A stretch of 64,000 nucleotides of DNA. It comes from Haematococcus lacustris (lineage: Eukaryota > Chlorophyta > Chlorophyceae > Chlamydomonadales > Haematococcaceae). The notes under the pieces are model-generated. The model made no database searches and was not told the origin of the DNA. It worked only from the letters and a program-made list of their open reading frames with translations. Each line of letters opens with the position of its first letter. The stretch's first letter is position 1. This document shows, piece by piece, positions 1-11,795 of the stretch. Position numbers and translations under genes: made by a program. The stretch covers positions 3,391,716-3,455,715 of the forward strand of contig JASKMD010000025.1 of the NCBI GenBank assembly GCA_030144725.1. Direction: 5' to 3'.

Positions 1-1220
1 GAGGCGATGACGCGGAGCTGACTGTGCACCCCATCCCTCAGCTGGAAATGAGCCATCAGCTTGCGGCGGGTTTTCTTGCACCCGTGCAGCACGGCGCCAC
101 CCGGGACTTTGATCACCTGCAGCCAATTACAATCAACATTTTGACAGGCCGGCACACTATGCGGGGACACAAACAGTGCGGGGACACAAACAGTGCTGCG
201 ACATTCAAGGCGGTATGCGCCCCGTGCGCACCTGTCGGCGCTGGGTTTTCCATTCAGCCCTTCGCTCCTCGCGTTGTTTGCCTGGACCTGCGCTGGCATG
301 AACAGCAGCGATGTGAGCAGCGCGGAGCTCACTGGACTGCACAGTTGCAGCAGACCACGTTGCGACCACGACGAACCTTGTTTTCGCGGGCTTTCAATCG
401 GAAGCGGCTCTTGCTCCGCGGCACTGGGCCGCTTCCTCGGAGGCATTGCGCCACTAGGCTCATATCTACTAACACCTGCTGGTCCCTACTTATACACGGG
501 AGGCGATGTCACTCACTCTCGCACTCCCAAAGGGCACTCTGACCAAAGGGCAAAGGGCACTCCGACCAGTGTCCCAGTCAGCACCCGATGGTGTTTGTAT
601 GTGCTGAGGAGCACTTCAGCAGCTGGAGATTCAGCAAACAGCATGCATGGGGACCACAATGCATGTCTGGGTGTGCAGGCCGCCTGGGGTGTGCAGGGCA
701 GCATAGCACACTGCACGGGCGGCATTGACTTGGTGGCCAAACTTTTTGATTCCGTGATGCTCCCTTTGCTTGACCTGCCACCAGGGCAGCCCTGCACTGG
801 TCCAGGTGTGGCGGGCCACTGGCTGGTCACATACTGCAGTGGGGCAAGGGTGGCACTTGCAGTGTTGCCCACTAGCAGCAGCTGCCTGACCCACTGGTGC
901 AAAGGGTTGAGGGGTGTAGGGGTTCTCACTGGACATGCCACTGCCACTGTGGTTGAACACAGGCCTCATGGGGTCGGGCTTCCCAGCAGCGGCATGCACA
1001 TAGCAGGACACCCAACTGGCACATCTCATTGTAGTGTGACCTGGCATCAAAGATGTGTGACAGGCTGCATTGGAAGCCCTCCTTCCTTGTTGTCATGGGC
1101 ATCAGACGTGCTGGCCTTGGCCTCTTGCTTGACTTGCAGGTCGCTGCACAAATCTGAACCCTGATCCTAATGCACAAGGACCGGTTCAAAGCTCTCACCC
1201 CACCACCCTTGCACCCACAG
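1..1220. other. 5' flank, no gene recognised
   Basis: Open frames in this stretch show no family motif and overlap on both strands, so I do not call a gene. It holds a short tandem duplication of the 17-mer TGCGGGGACACAAACAG near 159-195, a 30-base segment shared with 11967-11998, and one copy of a dispersed repeat at 877-1006. The missing first exon(s) of the K+ channel gene that begins at 1221 may lie here; I could not place its start codon. Confidence 0.5.
877..1006. repeat. Dispersed repeat R1, copy 1
   Basis: About 130 bp, starting GCAGCTGCCTGACCCACTGG and ending GCATGCACATAGCAG, is repeated in direct orientation at 2885-3012 with scattered substitutions. The second copy lies in intron 3 of the channel gene. 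No terminal repeats or coding capacity were seen. Confidence 0.75.
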
Positions 1221-4200
1221 GTGTTGATGCGGGAACAGCAGGTGTAGCTGCAGGAGCAGCAGCAGCAGTAGCTGCAGGAGCAGCAGCAGCTGCAGGAGCA
1301 GCAGCAGCAGCAGCAGCAGGGGTTGGCCCACCGGGGTCGGACCCTAAGGCACTAGCCATTGCACAACAGGCTGGCGCTGCCAGCGGCAACAAGCGCTGTA
1401 GTTTTGAGCCCGCGCTGAACAGCTGGCTGCTGGCTGAGGACACAGCCCCAGAGGCTAAGCCCCTAATGCCCTGGGACACAGCCATGCCTGACCCCAGCGC
1501 ACGGCAGGCCAACGGCCTTGTGACCGCAGACCTGCTGGCGGGCATGCCCCCGCTCATGCGCAGGAGCGTGCGTCACGCCATGCAAGTCAGCAATGACCTG
1601 GGCAGGCGCAGCACGTCCCTACACCCAGCTTTCCATTGGAAGGGAGGGGCTGACGACGCAGCAGGGGACACCAAGGAGGAGCCCTACTTGGGCACTGTCA
1701 GCAAGCAGGGCGACAGGGAGAGGATGGGGAAGGCCGGCAATGGTCTGGCGGAGGGGAGCAGCGCTGTGCCCATTCCTTACCAGGGCAGCAGCCTATATGT
1801 GCGGGGTGGCTTCCCTCAGGAGCATGAGCTAATGCTTGGGGACGAAGATGACCCTGACAGGTAAGAGTTGATGCCAATGTCAGGATCAGGGTCAGGGTCA
1901 GCGCCAGGGTCAGGGTCAGGGTCAGAATTTCTGTCAGGGTGTCTGTCAGGGTCAAGGTTTCGATCTACTAGGTCAGCGATGACCTGCCTGAAGCATGACT
2001 GCAGTAAAAACATGGTGACGGTGCAGCATCATGTGCCCTGATTTGCCAAGCTGTGGTCGCGATTGTCCACGTCCAGGCCCTTGACCCGCTGGGACAAGCT
2101 GTACCTGCTGGCCTTTGGGCTCATCAACCCAGAGGGCAGGACCAAGTGGGACATGTTCATACTGCTGCTGCTGCTGTGGGTGTGCTTCGCATCGCCCCTC
2201 ATCATCTGCTTTGGCCTAGGGGTGAGTGCTGGCCAGGGGGAAGCTGGCTGACATAAGGAGCTGCATGTGGTGATATTTGGCAACATCAGCCAAACGCTGC
2301 GGCACCGCCCTACTTCACATCGGGCAGGCATAGGGGCTAGGAGGTGGCAGCATCTCCTGCTGCTGCTGCACGTACACACTGATGTGGACACACATAAGAC
2401 GCATCCAGCAGACATGATAACGTTGTTGAGTCTTTGAGTATTGCATGTGTGTCGTGAAGAAACGCTGACGGGAGGATGCCATGTAGTGGTGATGATTATG
2501 ACAAATGATATTGCCTCATACTCAGTGGACTTGTTGTTGCAGATGGGGCTGCATACTGGCGGCACAGACCGGGTGGTGCTGATCATCGAGCTGGTGGTGG
2601 ATGGCTGCTTTGTGCTAGACATCCTCCTGAACTTTCGGTGTGTGCTTGCATATGGTGATGGTATTGTGATGCTTAGTGCAATGGCATCCTGGCGTGCCTC
2701 GTTGCCCATGTGCCCATTGTTCGTGTGGACAAGGAGCCACTTGAAATACTCCAGCTACTCTCCAATAGCAGCCTGTACACGACGCCATGCTGAGCATAAC
2801 CTGCCATGGTGTCTGTCAACTGTGGGCACTTGCTCCAGGGAATGTACTCTAGCATGCAAGTCCTCCTTGTTCTCAACCCCCGTGGCAGCTGCCTGACCCA
2901 CTGGTGCAAAGGGTCGAGGGTGAGGGGTCTCCCTCTAGACATGCCACTGTCATTGCGGTGCAACACAGGCCTCATGGGGCTGGGCTTCCTAGCAGCAGCA
3001 TGCACATAGCAGCACTCGCAACCGTTGCGTGTCAGTGTGGTGTGAAGCCTGCCGCACTGAAAGATAACTCCTGTATGCATTCCAGTGATGGGAATATGCA
3101 TACTCCATGTGCACTACCCTGTCTGCCTATGCTCTCTGGCAGTCAGGCAGGCTGGGTCAGGCTGGGTCAGGCTGGGTCAGGCTGGGTCAGGCTGGGTCAG
3201 GCTGGTAGCTGGCCTTCATGTGTGGACCAGCACAGTGTTTGCCCCTGCAACACCTCTTCTGGTCACTGCCCATGACTGCCCCTGCAGGACAGCTTACCTG
3301 GACTCAGTAGGGAACCTGGTGTCAGACCGGCGCCGCATCGCCCGCCACTACATGCGGTCCTGGTTTGTCCTGGACCTGGTGTCGGTGGTGCCGTTTGATA
3401 TCCTGACAGAGGGAGCGCTCAGCTTCTTGTCCATGCTCAAGGTGCATGCTGCCCTGGTGTAGTGCCCTGTTTCCAGGCAGCACCTTGGGCGGAGCATTGC
3501 CTAGCTTGTTAAAGACTTGAACAGGCTCCAGAGCAGCGAGATTGGCCAGGGTGGGCTCTGGCATGGGCCCAGAGGTTGTGGTGGGAGTGCAGGACGAAGC
3601 CAGCCATTACAGTCGGATCTGTGCACACCCAATGCCTGGCAGTGTCACTGCCTGCCTCTGGAATGACTTTGTCTTCTGCCTGACTGAGACTGCCACTGGC
3701 TCGCCTGCCACTGCCGGCCGCTGCCACGCCTGCGCCCTCACTGCTGTTGCCTGCACAACGCCTGCAGCTGTTGCGCGTGATGCGCGTGGGCAAGGTGGTG
3801 CGCATGATGCGTGTGTACCGCCTGCTGAGGGTCAGCAGGCTACCCAGGATCCTGGAGAAGGTGGAGCAGTACCTGGACAAGGGCATCCTACAGGTAATGT
3901 CTAACCCACTGCCTATTTGAGCTCGTTGTGGCAGTGCTGGCTCCTGAGCGGCAATCCACAGCACTTGGGCTAAACCAGATGCAAGTGGGATGGTCACAGG
4001 GCACTCACCTGCTGTGGGAATGGCTGCAGCAGCAGCAGGTACAGAGATGGCTCCAAGCCTGCTGCACCTGTACAGTGCCACTGGAATGCTCCCCTGCATA
4101 AGGGCCTTGAGTAGGTGGTGGGAGCAGGCCGCGCCACAGGCAGAAGCACCTCCCTTACTGCTTGCCAACTTTCACAGAAGTAGTCTGTTTCTCATTCTTT

Positions 4201-7200
4201 ATTCTTCTACCTGAGCTGCAGCACAGTGGAGTGTGCTGTGAGGAAGTGTTGGCTGCACGGGCACACCTGTATGGAGTGCAATGCTTCCATGCCAATTAGT
4301 GTCCGAACACATTTGTGCTAAACCAGCGCTGTCGCCCTGACTCTGGCTGCTCTGCTGCGGGTGTCATGCTGCAGCTGGCCATGTTTGCGCTGAGCGTGGG
4401 CCTGCTGGCGCACCTGTCAGCCTGCATCTTCCACTACATGTCACTGCTGACCTTCTACTTGGAGGACAGCTGGGCAGGCACCTGGGTCGAGGCTCAGGAC
4501 TTGGTTGGGGCTGACCTGGCGCACCGCTACCTCAACTCCCTCTACTGGGCGTTCACCACAGTCGCCACAGGTGCGGGCCACATGCAAGCCAGGGCCGAGT
4601 GGTATGGGGTGCGGTAGGGCAGGGTGCTGAGCAAGATGAAAGAGGAAAGGGGAGGAGAGGAGAGAGGTGTGCCGTCTTACTCGTTCTGCTACTCTGCAGC
4701 AACCACTCTGTTAGGAGGTCATTGCTGCAGTACAGCATTGGGTGGGCTGGACACAAGGCAGTACACATGCGTGTTTCCGACTGCATGTCTCCCCTGAGCT
4801 GCTCGTGTGCTTTGCGCTGCTATGTGCCTCCTGTTGCAGTGGGCTACGGGGACATCACACCCAAGAACCAGAAGGAGAAAGTGTTGGCCATATTCGTAAT
4901 GTGCAGGTGAATGGATGCCGTTTTGCAGGCATTTATTCATTCATCATTCATTCATTTCATTTTATCACTGCCCTTCAGCCCCCTTGTCCCTCACTAGGTC
5001 TCCCTTTGAGTTGGACCACTAGGGACCACTAGTGCCCACTAACGGGACTCCTTAGATGGTGTTGATGGGCTGTGCGGACTATACCCCATGCACATGGACA
5101 TGGTGCATGAGTGGTGCCTGACCACGAGCGTGCATACAGCCCTTGTCACCATGGAGTGATGTCATATGTCAGTCCTGGACATGCAAGAATAAATGAATGA
5201 ATGGCAGCCACACACAGCTAAGCCCTTCAGCACCTTAGCCCTCAACCTAGAGCCTTCATTGCAGTGGAACACTAAGTGTGGACCACTACAAAATGGTGTT
5301 TTTGTCTGTGTGGAGTTCCTGTGGTCATGGCATGCACATGGCTTATCCATGGCATACACACGGGCATGGTCGCCTACCACCTACACTCTTGCCTGACCTA
5401 TTAGGCCTATGATGTAGAGTTGGCATGTCTTGCATGCACTGAGTGTGAGCTGATGACAGCTTAGATGCGGGGCACACACTACTGTGCTACAGCAGGCTGA
5501 GTCTTGGGTGGCTTGTCTCGCAACCGCTTGTAGCCTGAATGAATGAGAGCTATGCCCTTCAGCCTGAATGCTGAATGTGTTTGACTCATTTCTGGAAGGG
5601 GCCTTACAAGCGACCTTACAAGGGGCCTCAGCTTCACGGCCTCGGGGACAGGCCCATTGCACCTTACCAACGCCACCTTGGTCGCACAGTCACGTGGCTG
5701 GCAAGCACAGCTGCCAAGTGCTATGCACACTATGGAGTGCAGCACCTCCCTCATCGGCCCAGCGGGCAGTGATAACCTACGCAGAGGCTGAGTCATAAGG
5801 GTGGTGTTCAGTCTATGGGGTTAACCTTTATGATGAACCCTTGCACTCACACGGCATGGGGGCCTCTCACCTACACTATAGCCTGATCCATGTGATATGG
5901 CTATAGAGTCGGCTGACATGCATGCACTGATACAAGCTGAGAAACAAGTTAAAGAGGGGCACACAACTGTGCCACAGGCTGCTGTTGCTGCTGGCTCTTG
6001 GGCGGACAGTCGCTTGCAGCCCAGGGTACTCCTTGCCCTTGCCCCGCTGCCTGTGGGGTTGCTTGGCTGCGTTGGGGCTGTAAGGGCTGATGTGGGTTCA
6101 TCGCCAGGCACCACATCAGGCCCTGGACTGCCTGGTCACGCTGCTGGCTCCATGCTGGGCGCAGCAGCCAGTGCGTCAATCTATGCTTCTAGGGGCTTCC
6201 AGCCTTCCGGCCTGGTGGCCTGCTCATGATCCAGATGCTTCTTACACTGCTGCTGGCCATTCGTTGCTGGGCTGACCCTGCTGGTGCGTAGTTCATCCAC
6301 CAGCACCACCCTACCCCGCTGCTGCTCTGGACCCCAAGGCCTACACGCCACCTTGCAGCAGGGCCGCAGCACTGTGTTTGCACCCCAAGCCCTCCGGGGA
6401 CCTTTGCAATCGCTCTAGAGCAAGCCCCGTTTTGCGCTGGTGTGTTGCTTGCTGTGGGTTGCAGTGGGGTGACGCTGGTAGGCTACGTGACGTCCAGCAT
6501 TTCAAGCATGATGGGCATCCGCAACGCGATGACCAGCAAGACGGCAGAGAAGAAGCAGCTGGTCCAGGACGTGTTGAAGAACCGACAGGTACCTACTCAT
6601 CCTATAGTCATCACCCCAGCCGCGGGCCCAGCCACTGGATCCCTGACTCAGTGCCGCTGACTGGTGCAGCTGCTCCTTGGCTCTAGGGAGCTTGAAGTCC
6701 TTGTATAGGGCGGGTGATACCTTGGGGTCATCTCCTCACGGGATCAGATACAGATCTAGCCCTAGTTGGGTGTCCTGATGCAGCCACTGGCCTCATATGG
6801 GAGCGCTAGGGCAGGCACTGGGGGAGGCTGGGCAGGCTCAGGGAGGGCCAGGCAGGGACTGAGCGGGTAGGCACACGGCAGAAGCAACAGGGGCGGTGAG
6901 GATGATAGCTGCTGCTGCTGGCTGGCTGGTGTGCCTGGTCATGGGGGAACATGCGGCAGTGCCAGGCATGGCAGGCCGCATCATCCATCACTTACCTCAC
7001 AACGCTCAATGGCCCAGCTTGAATGTTACCCACCAACCCTCGTGCTATTCTCCTCCATGACCTGTTTTAGCAACTTAAGGCTTTTCACGGAAATGGAGGT
7101 CGTCGTTGTGCTCGTAACCTCAATGTGTCATAGTCATGGTAGTGTCATACAGGGTGTGCTATCGCTACCGTTGTAGGTCATAATGTCACAATGACTTGCT

Positions 7201-10200
7201 GCAAGCCATGCTGTTCAGAGCCCTGAGCACTGAGGCCTGACCCACTTTGGTTGCAGGTCCCCTCTGCGCTGGCTCGAAAGGTACAAGGTGAGGGTATTCA
7301 CCGCTGGCAAGCTGTTGCTGCGTTCCTTCTCAGCAATATACCAGCCTGCCAGCTGCGGGGTGTCCTCCCTATCCCTATCCCTCCCAGCCAGCATGCGATG
7401 CAGCTGATGTTTGCCTGAAATAAACCTTGCTGGAGCATCGCTACTATGGCACCACCTTGCCCCATTCACACATTGCACGATACCAACGGCCACTCAGTGG
7501 TGGGATGCACGCTGCAATGCAGGTTTCTTCAACTACGAGTCGACTAAGCTGATAAGGCTGCAAGAGGAACAGTTGCTCCAAGTAGGTGCTCATACCTTGA
7601 GGCGTGCAGCCCCTTCCTCTTCCTGAACTGCTGGCAGAGCCACCCCTGCCTTCGTATGTTTGTGGTGCATCAGTGGCAGGCCCTTTCCTGGTCTTAGGCC
7701 AGTGGAGGGTCAGAATTGTCGCGGCAGGTAGCCATGCAGCCATGCCCTGGCTAGGCCGCAGGGCAACGGCCAGGAGCATACCAAGAGACCTGCACTTCTG
7801 CTGTATCTGCTCCTGTGCCTCTCACCCACCTCATCGGCACCTGGCACCCGCTGGCTCCTCATGCCTGTGGTGTGGTGCTGTCATGACGTCATGAGCCGTT
7901 GCCATGCATCCCAGGACATTGCGCACTCACTCTGGCCAGATGGCGCTCTATTATAAAGGCATGACTTGATGGGTTGTCCTGTGGCCCAGGACCTTCCGTT
8001 CAAGCTGCGATCACGCTTCCTGCAACATGCCTACTCAGACTGCCTGTCACGCTTGCCATGCTTCACCCGCCTACGCCCTGACGTGCTAATTGACGTCATC
8101 GCCCAGTTACAGGTGGGTGCTTTGCACACCGTCTACCTCCCGTGCTGGCACGTTATTTGCCTCTGCCCACGGTCTGCCAGCGAAGCACTACGTGGCAGCT
8201 CGGTTTCTTCCATTGCCTCCACCCCTGAGCAACTCAACATCACAGCAATGAGGTTGCGCATATGCAGTCACAGCTTCCACCGCAGCCATGCACGTCTTCC
8301 CATTTGCGTTCAAGATGGCGTCATCCTAGTCATATGTGTTGTATGTGCATTGTGTTGCCGCTGCTCATGTTGCATTTTGTGAGAACACACATACTGTGGC
8401 AGGCCTGATTGGAATAACCTTGAGATTGACAGCTTGATAGGCTGGGTCAGGGTGCACCTCAGACATAACGTGACACTCAATGGCAAGCAATGGCGGTAAT
8501 GGTGACATGGTGATGGCAGCCATGACATGACAGGACTACAATTAATCACTTTGTCATGATACACATCAGGTGACGGGTGGCAGCTGTTCCCTTGTATACC
8601 TCATGCATCCCTGCACTGCCTTGCTGCAGCCTCACATTGGACGAAGGGAGGGCAGACATAGCGTGACACTCAATGGCAAGCAACAAATGTGATAGTGACA
8701 TAGTGATGGCAGCCATGGCATGATAGGACTACAATAATCCACTTCATCATGACACACATCAGGTGACTAGTAGCAGCTGTGCCCTTGTGTTCCTCTTGCA
8801 TGCCTTGCACTGCCTTGCTGCTGCCTGACAGAGGGAGGGCTTGCAAGGGGTCAGGCACCTGTGATGTTCACGCCGCTTGCGCGTTCCTCTTGTGGACACA
8901 GACGTGTGGTCAGTGATGCGCCGCAGGCTCACTTTTTCACAGAGGGTGACATCGTGGCTCTGCAAGGGGACTTTGTCGACGCAGTGTACTTTGTTAATGA
9001 GGGCAAGCTGGAGTTGAGGGTGAGTCCACCCTGCCCCTACTGTGCACTGCCACCCTGCCCTGCCCTGCCCTACCTTGTCCTCGCATGGAACGGGCCTTCA
9101 CTACCACTCTCATACTTTACGGGCTTCATAGTCATCACCGACACGCAGCCTCAACCAGCTTCCACCTGGCTCTGGCCAACGTTAGCTATGCACTGCACAC
9201 TGCTGACGGCTCAGTGGCCAGATGCATGGTGCTAGGGGTTGCTAGGGGGAAGGTGCTGTGGGGTCATTGGGTGCACAATCTTGGCATTTATGCACCGTGC
9301 ATTTAGTCATGCCATGCATAGAGATGTATGCGTGTGATGTACCATAGTGAAGGCATGTGCATGCAAACCATGCACATTGATTTATATATCCGTGCTAGGT
9401 GTACGATTTCCCTGCTCATGCTGATCCTTGGGCGGTGCTGGAGGCAGCAAACAAGGATGAACTGGCAGGCTGGACATACACGATCCAGGGGCGCATGAAG
9501 AAGGGGTACTATTTTGGACATGCAGGCACTGTGCACGAAGGCCTCTGGCCTGCTTCAGTGGTGAGCAAGCAAGCAAGCTCCACCCTCTCCCTGTTCTGTA
9601 CCTGACCGCCTCATGTAGCATTACATCTGCCATGAACTGCCACTGGCTGCAGTGCACAGAGACCAAGCACTCTGCCCTCCACCTGGCCTTGTCATGTGCC
9701 TGCCTCCATCCTGCCTCGCTCTGGTCCCATGCAGCTCACGTTGCACCTGACTGTGCCTGTGGTCAGCCAGCCACTGGTGACTGGGCAGGCCACCTGGGGC
9801 GCATACCACCATCTCTTGTTGCTGCTGCTAACATGGAGCCGAGTAGAGAGGGGTGTGTGAACAGGGTGTATCATACTGCAGGTGCTGCTGGTAACGCTGC
9901 TTATCTTGCAGCTGCCCCGGATGCTGCCGCTGATGCCCCTGCTGCCCCTGCCCACCTCGGCTGCTGCTGCTACTCCTGCTGCTGGCACCACTGCTGCAGA
10001 TCACACGTAACTGTTGCGAGCTGTACTGCCTGAGCCAGGCCAGTCTGGTGGAGCTGGCTGAGCGGCACCCTCTGGAGCTTGGCTCCCTCCTGGAGGTTGA
10101 TCCCCCTCCCCGCACGCAAAGCACAGTGGAGGATGTGGGGGCAGTCACCATCGAGATGCTGCAGGTCAGAGGTTACGCTGCACGTGGTGGCAGATGCAGC

Positions 10201-11795
10201 TTGATATCCCAACCCTTGCATCCGTTGAGCACCACATGTGGCATGCTAGATGGGTCGGCCATTGGGTGGCTTGGATTGGCTGGATAGACTGGGTTCACAA
10301 CGTGCATTGCTGTGCTATGTCACAGATCTGGCCCTCTTGCGCAGAGCTTGCTGCTGGTGGTTTCGCCATCCAACCTGTTGTGGCACCTGTGAGGGCAGTT
10401 ATGCCAGAGCGGAATTACCCCACAGCATCTCCTATGGGCGTCACCCAATTGTAATTCTCAGCCTCCACCTGCACCACAGCTACTTGCACCTCTTGGTCCA
10501 CCTAGTCACTGGCTGACCCTGCTGGGGTTTGCACTGCGCAGGTGGCTCCTGACGTGGCTGCCATCGCCATTGACTTTCCTCTGCTGGACCCGCCCCCACG
10601 GAGTTTTGGCATCGCGCAGCTGCTGAGCGGCGCGGTCAAGGGAGTAGGGCAGGTGAGCCACCTCCCCAGTGGCACCAGCCAACCCTTCCCAAACTTCAGT
10701 TGTGTGACTCCATTACATCAACACGTTTCCCTCTCAACGGTCATGCACGTCCTGCCCCTTGTCACCCATGTGATGTTTGCCACGAGCTACCGCCCAGCGT
10801 GTCTGCCTCTGGCTGTTGTCCAATTCCCTGGCAGTCATTTCAGAGCAAGGATTAGGAGCAGTCCTCATCCGCTACTCAGTAGTTGTGGGGGCTGTGAGAG
10901 ACACACACAAACACTGTGCTCGCCACCGTCCATGCCATGCCATGTGTCAACAGCCAGCCTGCCACCAACTGCGCAGGGCTTGGTAGGTGCCCTGGGTACC
11001 AAGAGCCACCACCTGGTGTCCTACGATGCCGCTGCCGCCGCCAGCCCCCCCATCCCCAGCGACCCCTCAGCTGCCCCCTACCGACCCAAGTCCGACAGCC
11101 AACCCTACCTAGGACCCAGAGGGCCGACCAAGGATAAGGTAGCCGACGGTGCGGAGCTGCACCAGGTCGGCATCGAGGACCCTGGCGCGGTCGGTGACTG
11201 CATGGCAGCCAATGCTGCGAGTCTGGGGCCCCCAGCGTTCGCCCGCTCCCCATCTCGGGACCTCTCCACTAGGACAAGCCGGCGGTCCAGGACAGCGTCC
11301 GCAGCTTCTGCAGGTGGTGAGGCAGGTGGGGGAGGCGGCCAGGCGCGCACTCTGGCTGGCCGTCCAGCGCTGGCCAGCCCAGGGCCTGCCCGGCTGGCCA
11401 CGCGCTTCCGGCCCAGCACCAGCCCCACCAACCCTACAGCAGGTGGGCCCAGCAGCGGTGGCGGAGGGGCTGGCAGCGTCGAGCTGGGACTGGTTGACGA
11501 GCTGCTGCCGAGGAGGGTGCAGGGAGGTGATGGCAGTGGTGTGGCAGGCGCTGGGGACAGCCTGGCCAGCAGCTTGCCCATGCCCTCAGACCGTGGGCAG
11601 CAGACGGAGAGCCAGTCCCACACTGATAGGGTGGCTGGTTCAGAGTTTTCCCCACTGCTGGCGAGAGGTGAGGGTGGGCAAGAGCTTGGCCATGCAGGGG
11701 AGCCAGGGGGTGCCTACCCAGGCATAACTGAAGTCGATGAGAGCACTGCGCTGTTGGCAGGCCAACCCAGCCGCTCTGGCGCCGTAAGATATTGA
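1221..11795 (+). CDS. Voltage-gated K+ channel, HCN/CNG/KCNH superfamily (5' end incomplete)
   Basis: Membrane K+ channel. Exons: 1221-1860, 2077-2221, 2543-2637, 3288-3441, 3768-3893, 4375-4570, 4840-4906, 6465-6588, 7257-7287, 7523-7581, 7990-8112, 8927-9019, 9399-9560, 10000-10164, 10542-10652, 10977-11795; all junctions are GT-AG and phase-consistent, about 1,035 codons. In order: Ala-rich N-terminus; S1 (exon 2); S2 (exon 3); S3 with SDRRRIARHYMRSWFVLDL (exon 4); S4 with arginines every third residue (LLRVMRVGKVVRMMRVYRLL, exon 5); S5 and pore helix (exon 6); filter TVGYGD (exons 6-7); S6 and C-linker with VPSALARKVQ (exons 8-10); cyclic-nucleotide-binding fold (exons 11-14); disordered Gly/Ser/Pro tail. 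The binding cassette is FGHAGTVHEGLWPASV: the usual Glu after FG and the Arg-Thr pair are replaced, so cAMP/cGMP binding is probably lost (inference). The start codon was not found; the first in-frame ATG is 1466. Confidence 0.88.
1882..1945. repeat. AGGGTC hexanucleotide repeat
   Basis: About ten imperfect copies of GGGTCA lie just inside intron 1 of the channel gene. It resembles a telomeric motif but does not match the algal TTTTAGGG repeat. Confidence 0.7.
2885..3012. repeat. Dispersed repeat R1, copy 2
   Basis: Direct-orientation copy of the 877-1006 segment, in intron 3 of the channel gene. Same start and end as copy 1, with substitutions throughout. Confidence 0.75.
3145..3207. repeat. 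10-bp minisatellite (CAGGCTGGGT)
   Basis: About six head-to-tail copies of CAGGCTGGGT in intron 3 of the channel gene, about 80 bp upstream of exon 4. Confidence 0.85.
4976..5150 (-). mobile_element. Fanzor-like element relic a1 (right-end tail only)
   Basis: Starts at the shared right end CAGCCCCCTTGTCCCTCACTA and follows the family tail through the palindromic block and the CACATGGACATGGTGCATGAG segment, then breaks off. Nothing coding remains. It lies in channel intron 7, next to an (ATTC)n tract at 4931-4960. Confidence 0.7.
5152..5203. repeat. Repeat ending in (AATG)n, copy 1
   Basis: About 50 bp (ATGGAGTGATGTCA ... CCTGGACATGCAAG ... AAATGAATGAATG) recurs at 47994-48047 in the same orientation. 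The simple-sequence end recalls the 3' tail of a SINE/LINE-type element, but no body is visible. Confidence 0.6.
5216..5560 (-). mobile_element. Fanzor-like element relic a2 (tail plus last codons)
   Basis: A more diverged copy of the tail runs into the end of the reading frame. On the minus strand the terminal residues GYKRLRDKPPKTQPAVAQ are readable at 5479-5535, like the end of the other copies. Upstream coding sequence is scrambled, and neither RuvC motif remains. Lies in channel intron 7. Confidence 0.6.
5815..6385 (-). mobile_element. Fanzor-like element relic a3 (RuvC-II kept, RuvC-III deleted)
   Basis: Third relic in channel intron 7, minus strand. It keeps GRVVLVDELRTSRVS (about 6270-6320), the RuvC-II block of TnpB/Fanzor nucleases with its Glu, and then the WKP segment and LRPAWSQQRD block seen in the other copies. 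An internal deletion joins the linker straight to the C-terminal Lys/Gly segment, removing the DRDCNAAL block (RuvC-III). Frames change between the pieces, so it cannot code an active protein. Confidence 0.7.
8466..8822. repeat. Tandem duplication, period about 194 bp
   Basis: Two diverged copies (8466-8629 and 8659-8822), each running from GTGACACTCAATGGCAAGCA to CACTGCCTTGCTGC, lie in channel intron 11. Confidence 0.8.

Noticed and set aside
193..1164. 323-codon gene at the left end
   Set aside because: No motif, mixed composition, and it overlaps dispersed repeat R1 and several equally long antisense frames.
1882..1945. Internal telomere repeat
   Set aside because: The unit is GGGTCA, not TTTTAGGG, and it lies in an intron as a short imperfect tract.
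9735..9866. Extra channel exon starting LTLHLTVPVVSQ
   Set aside because: It has a good acceptor but breaks the gap-free alignment to the HCN binding cassette that results from joining 9560 to 10000, and it runs into a stop.
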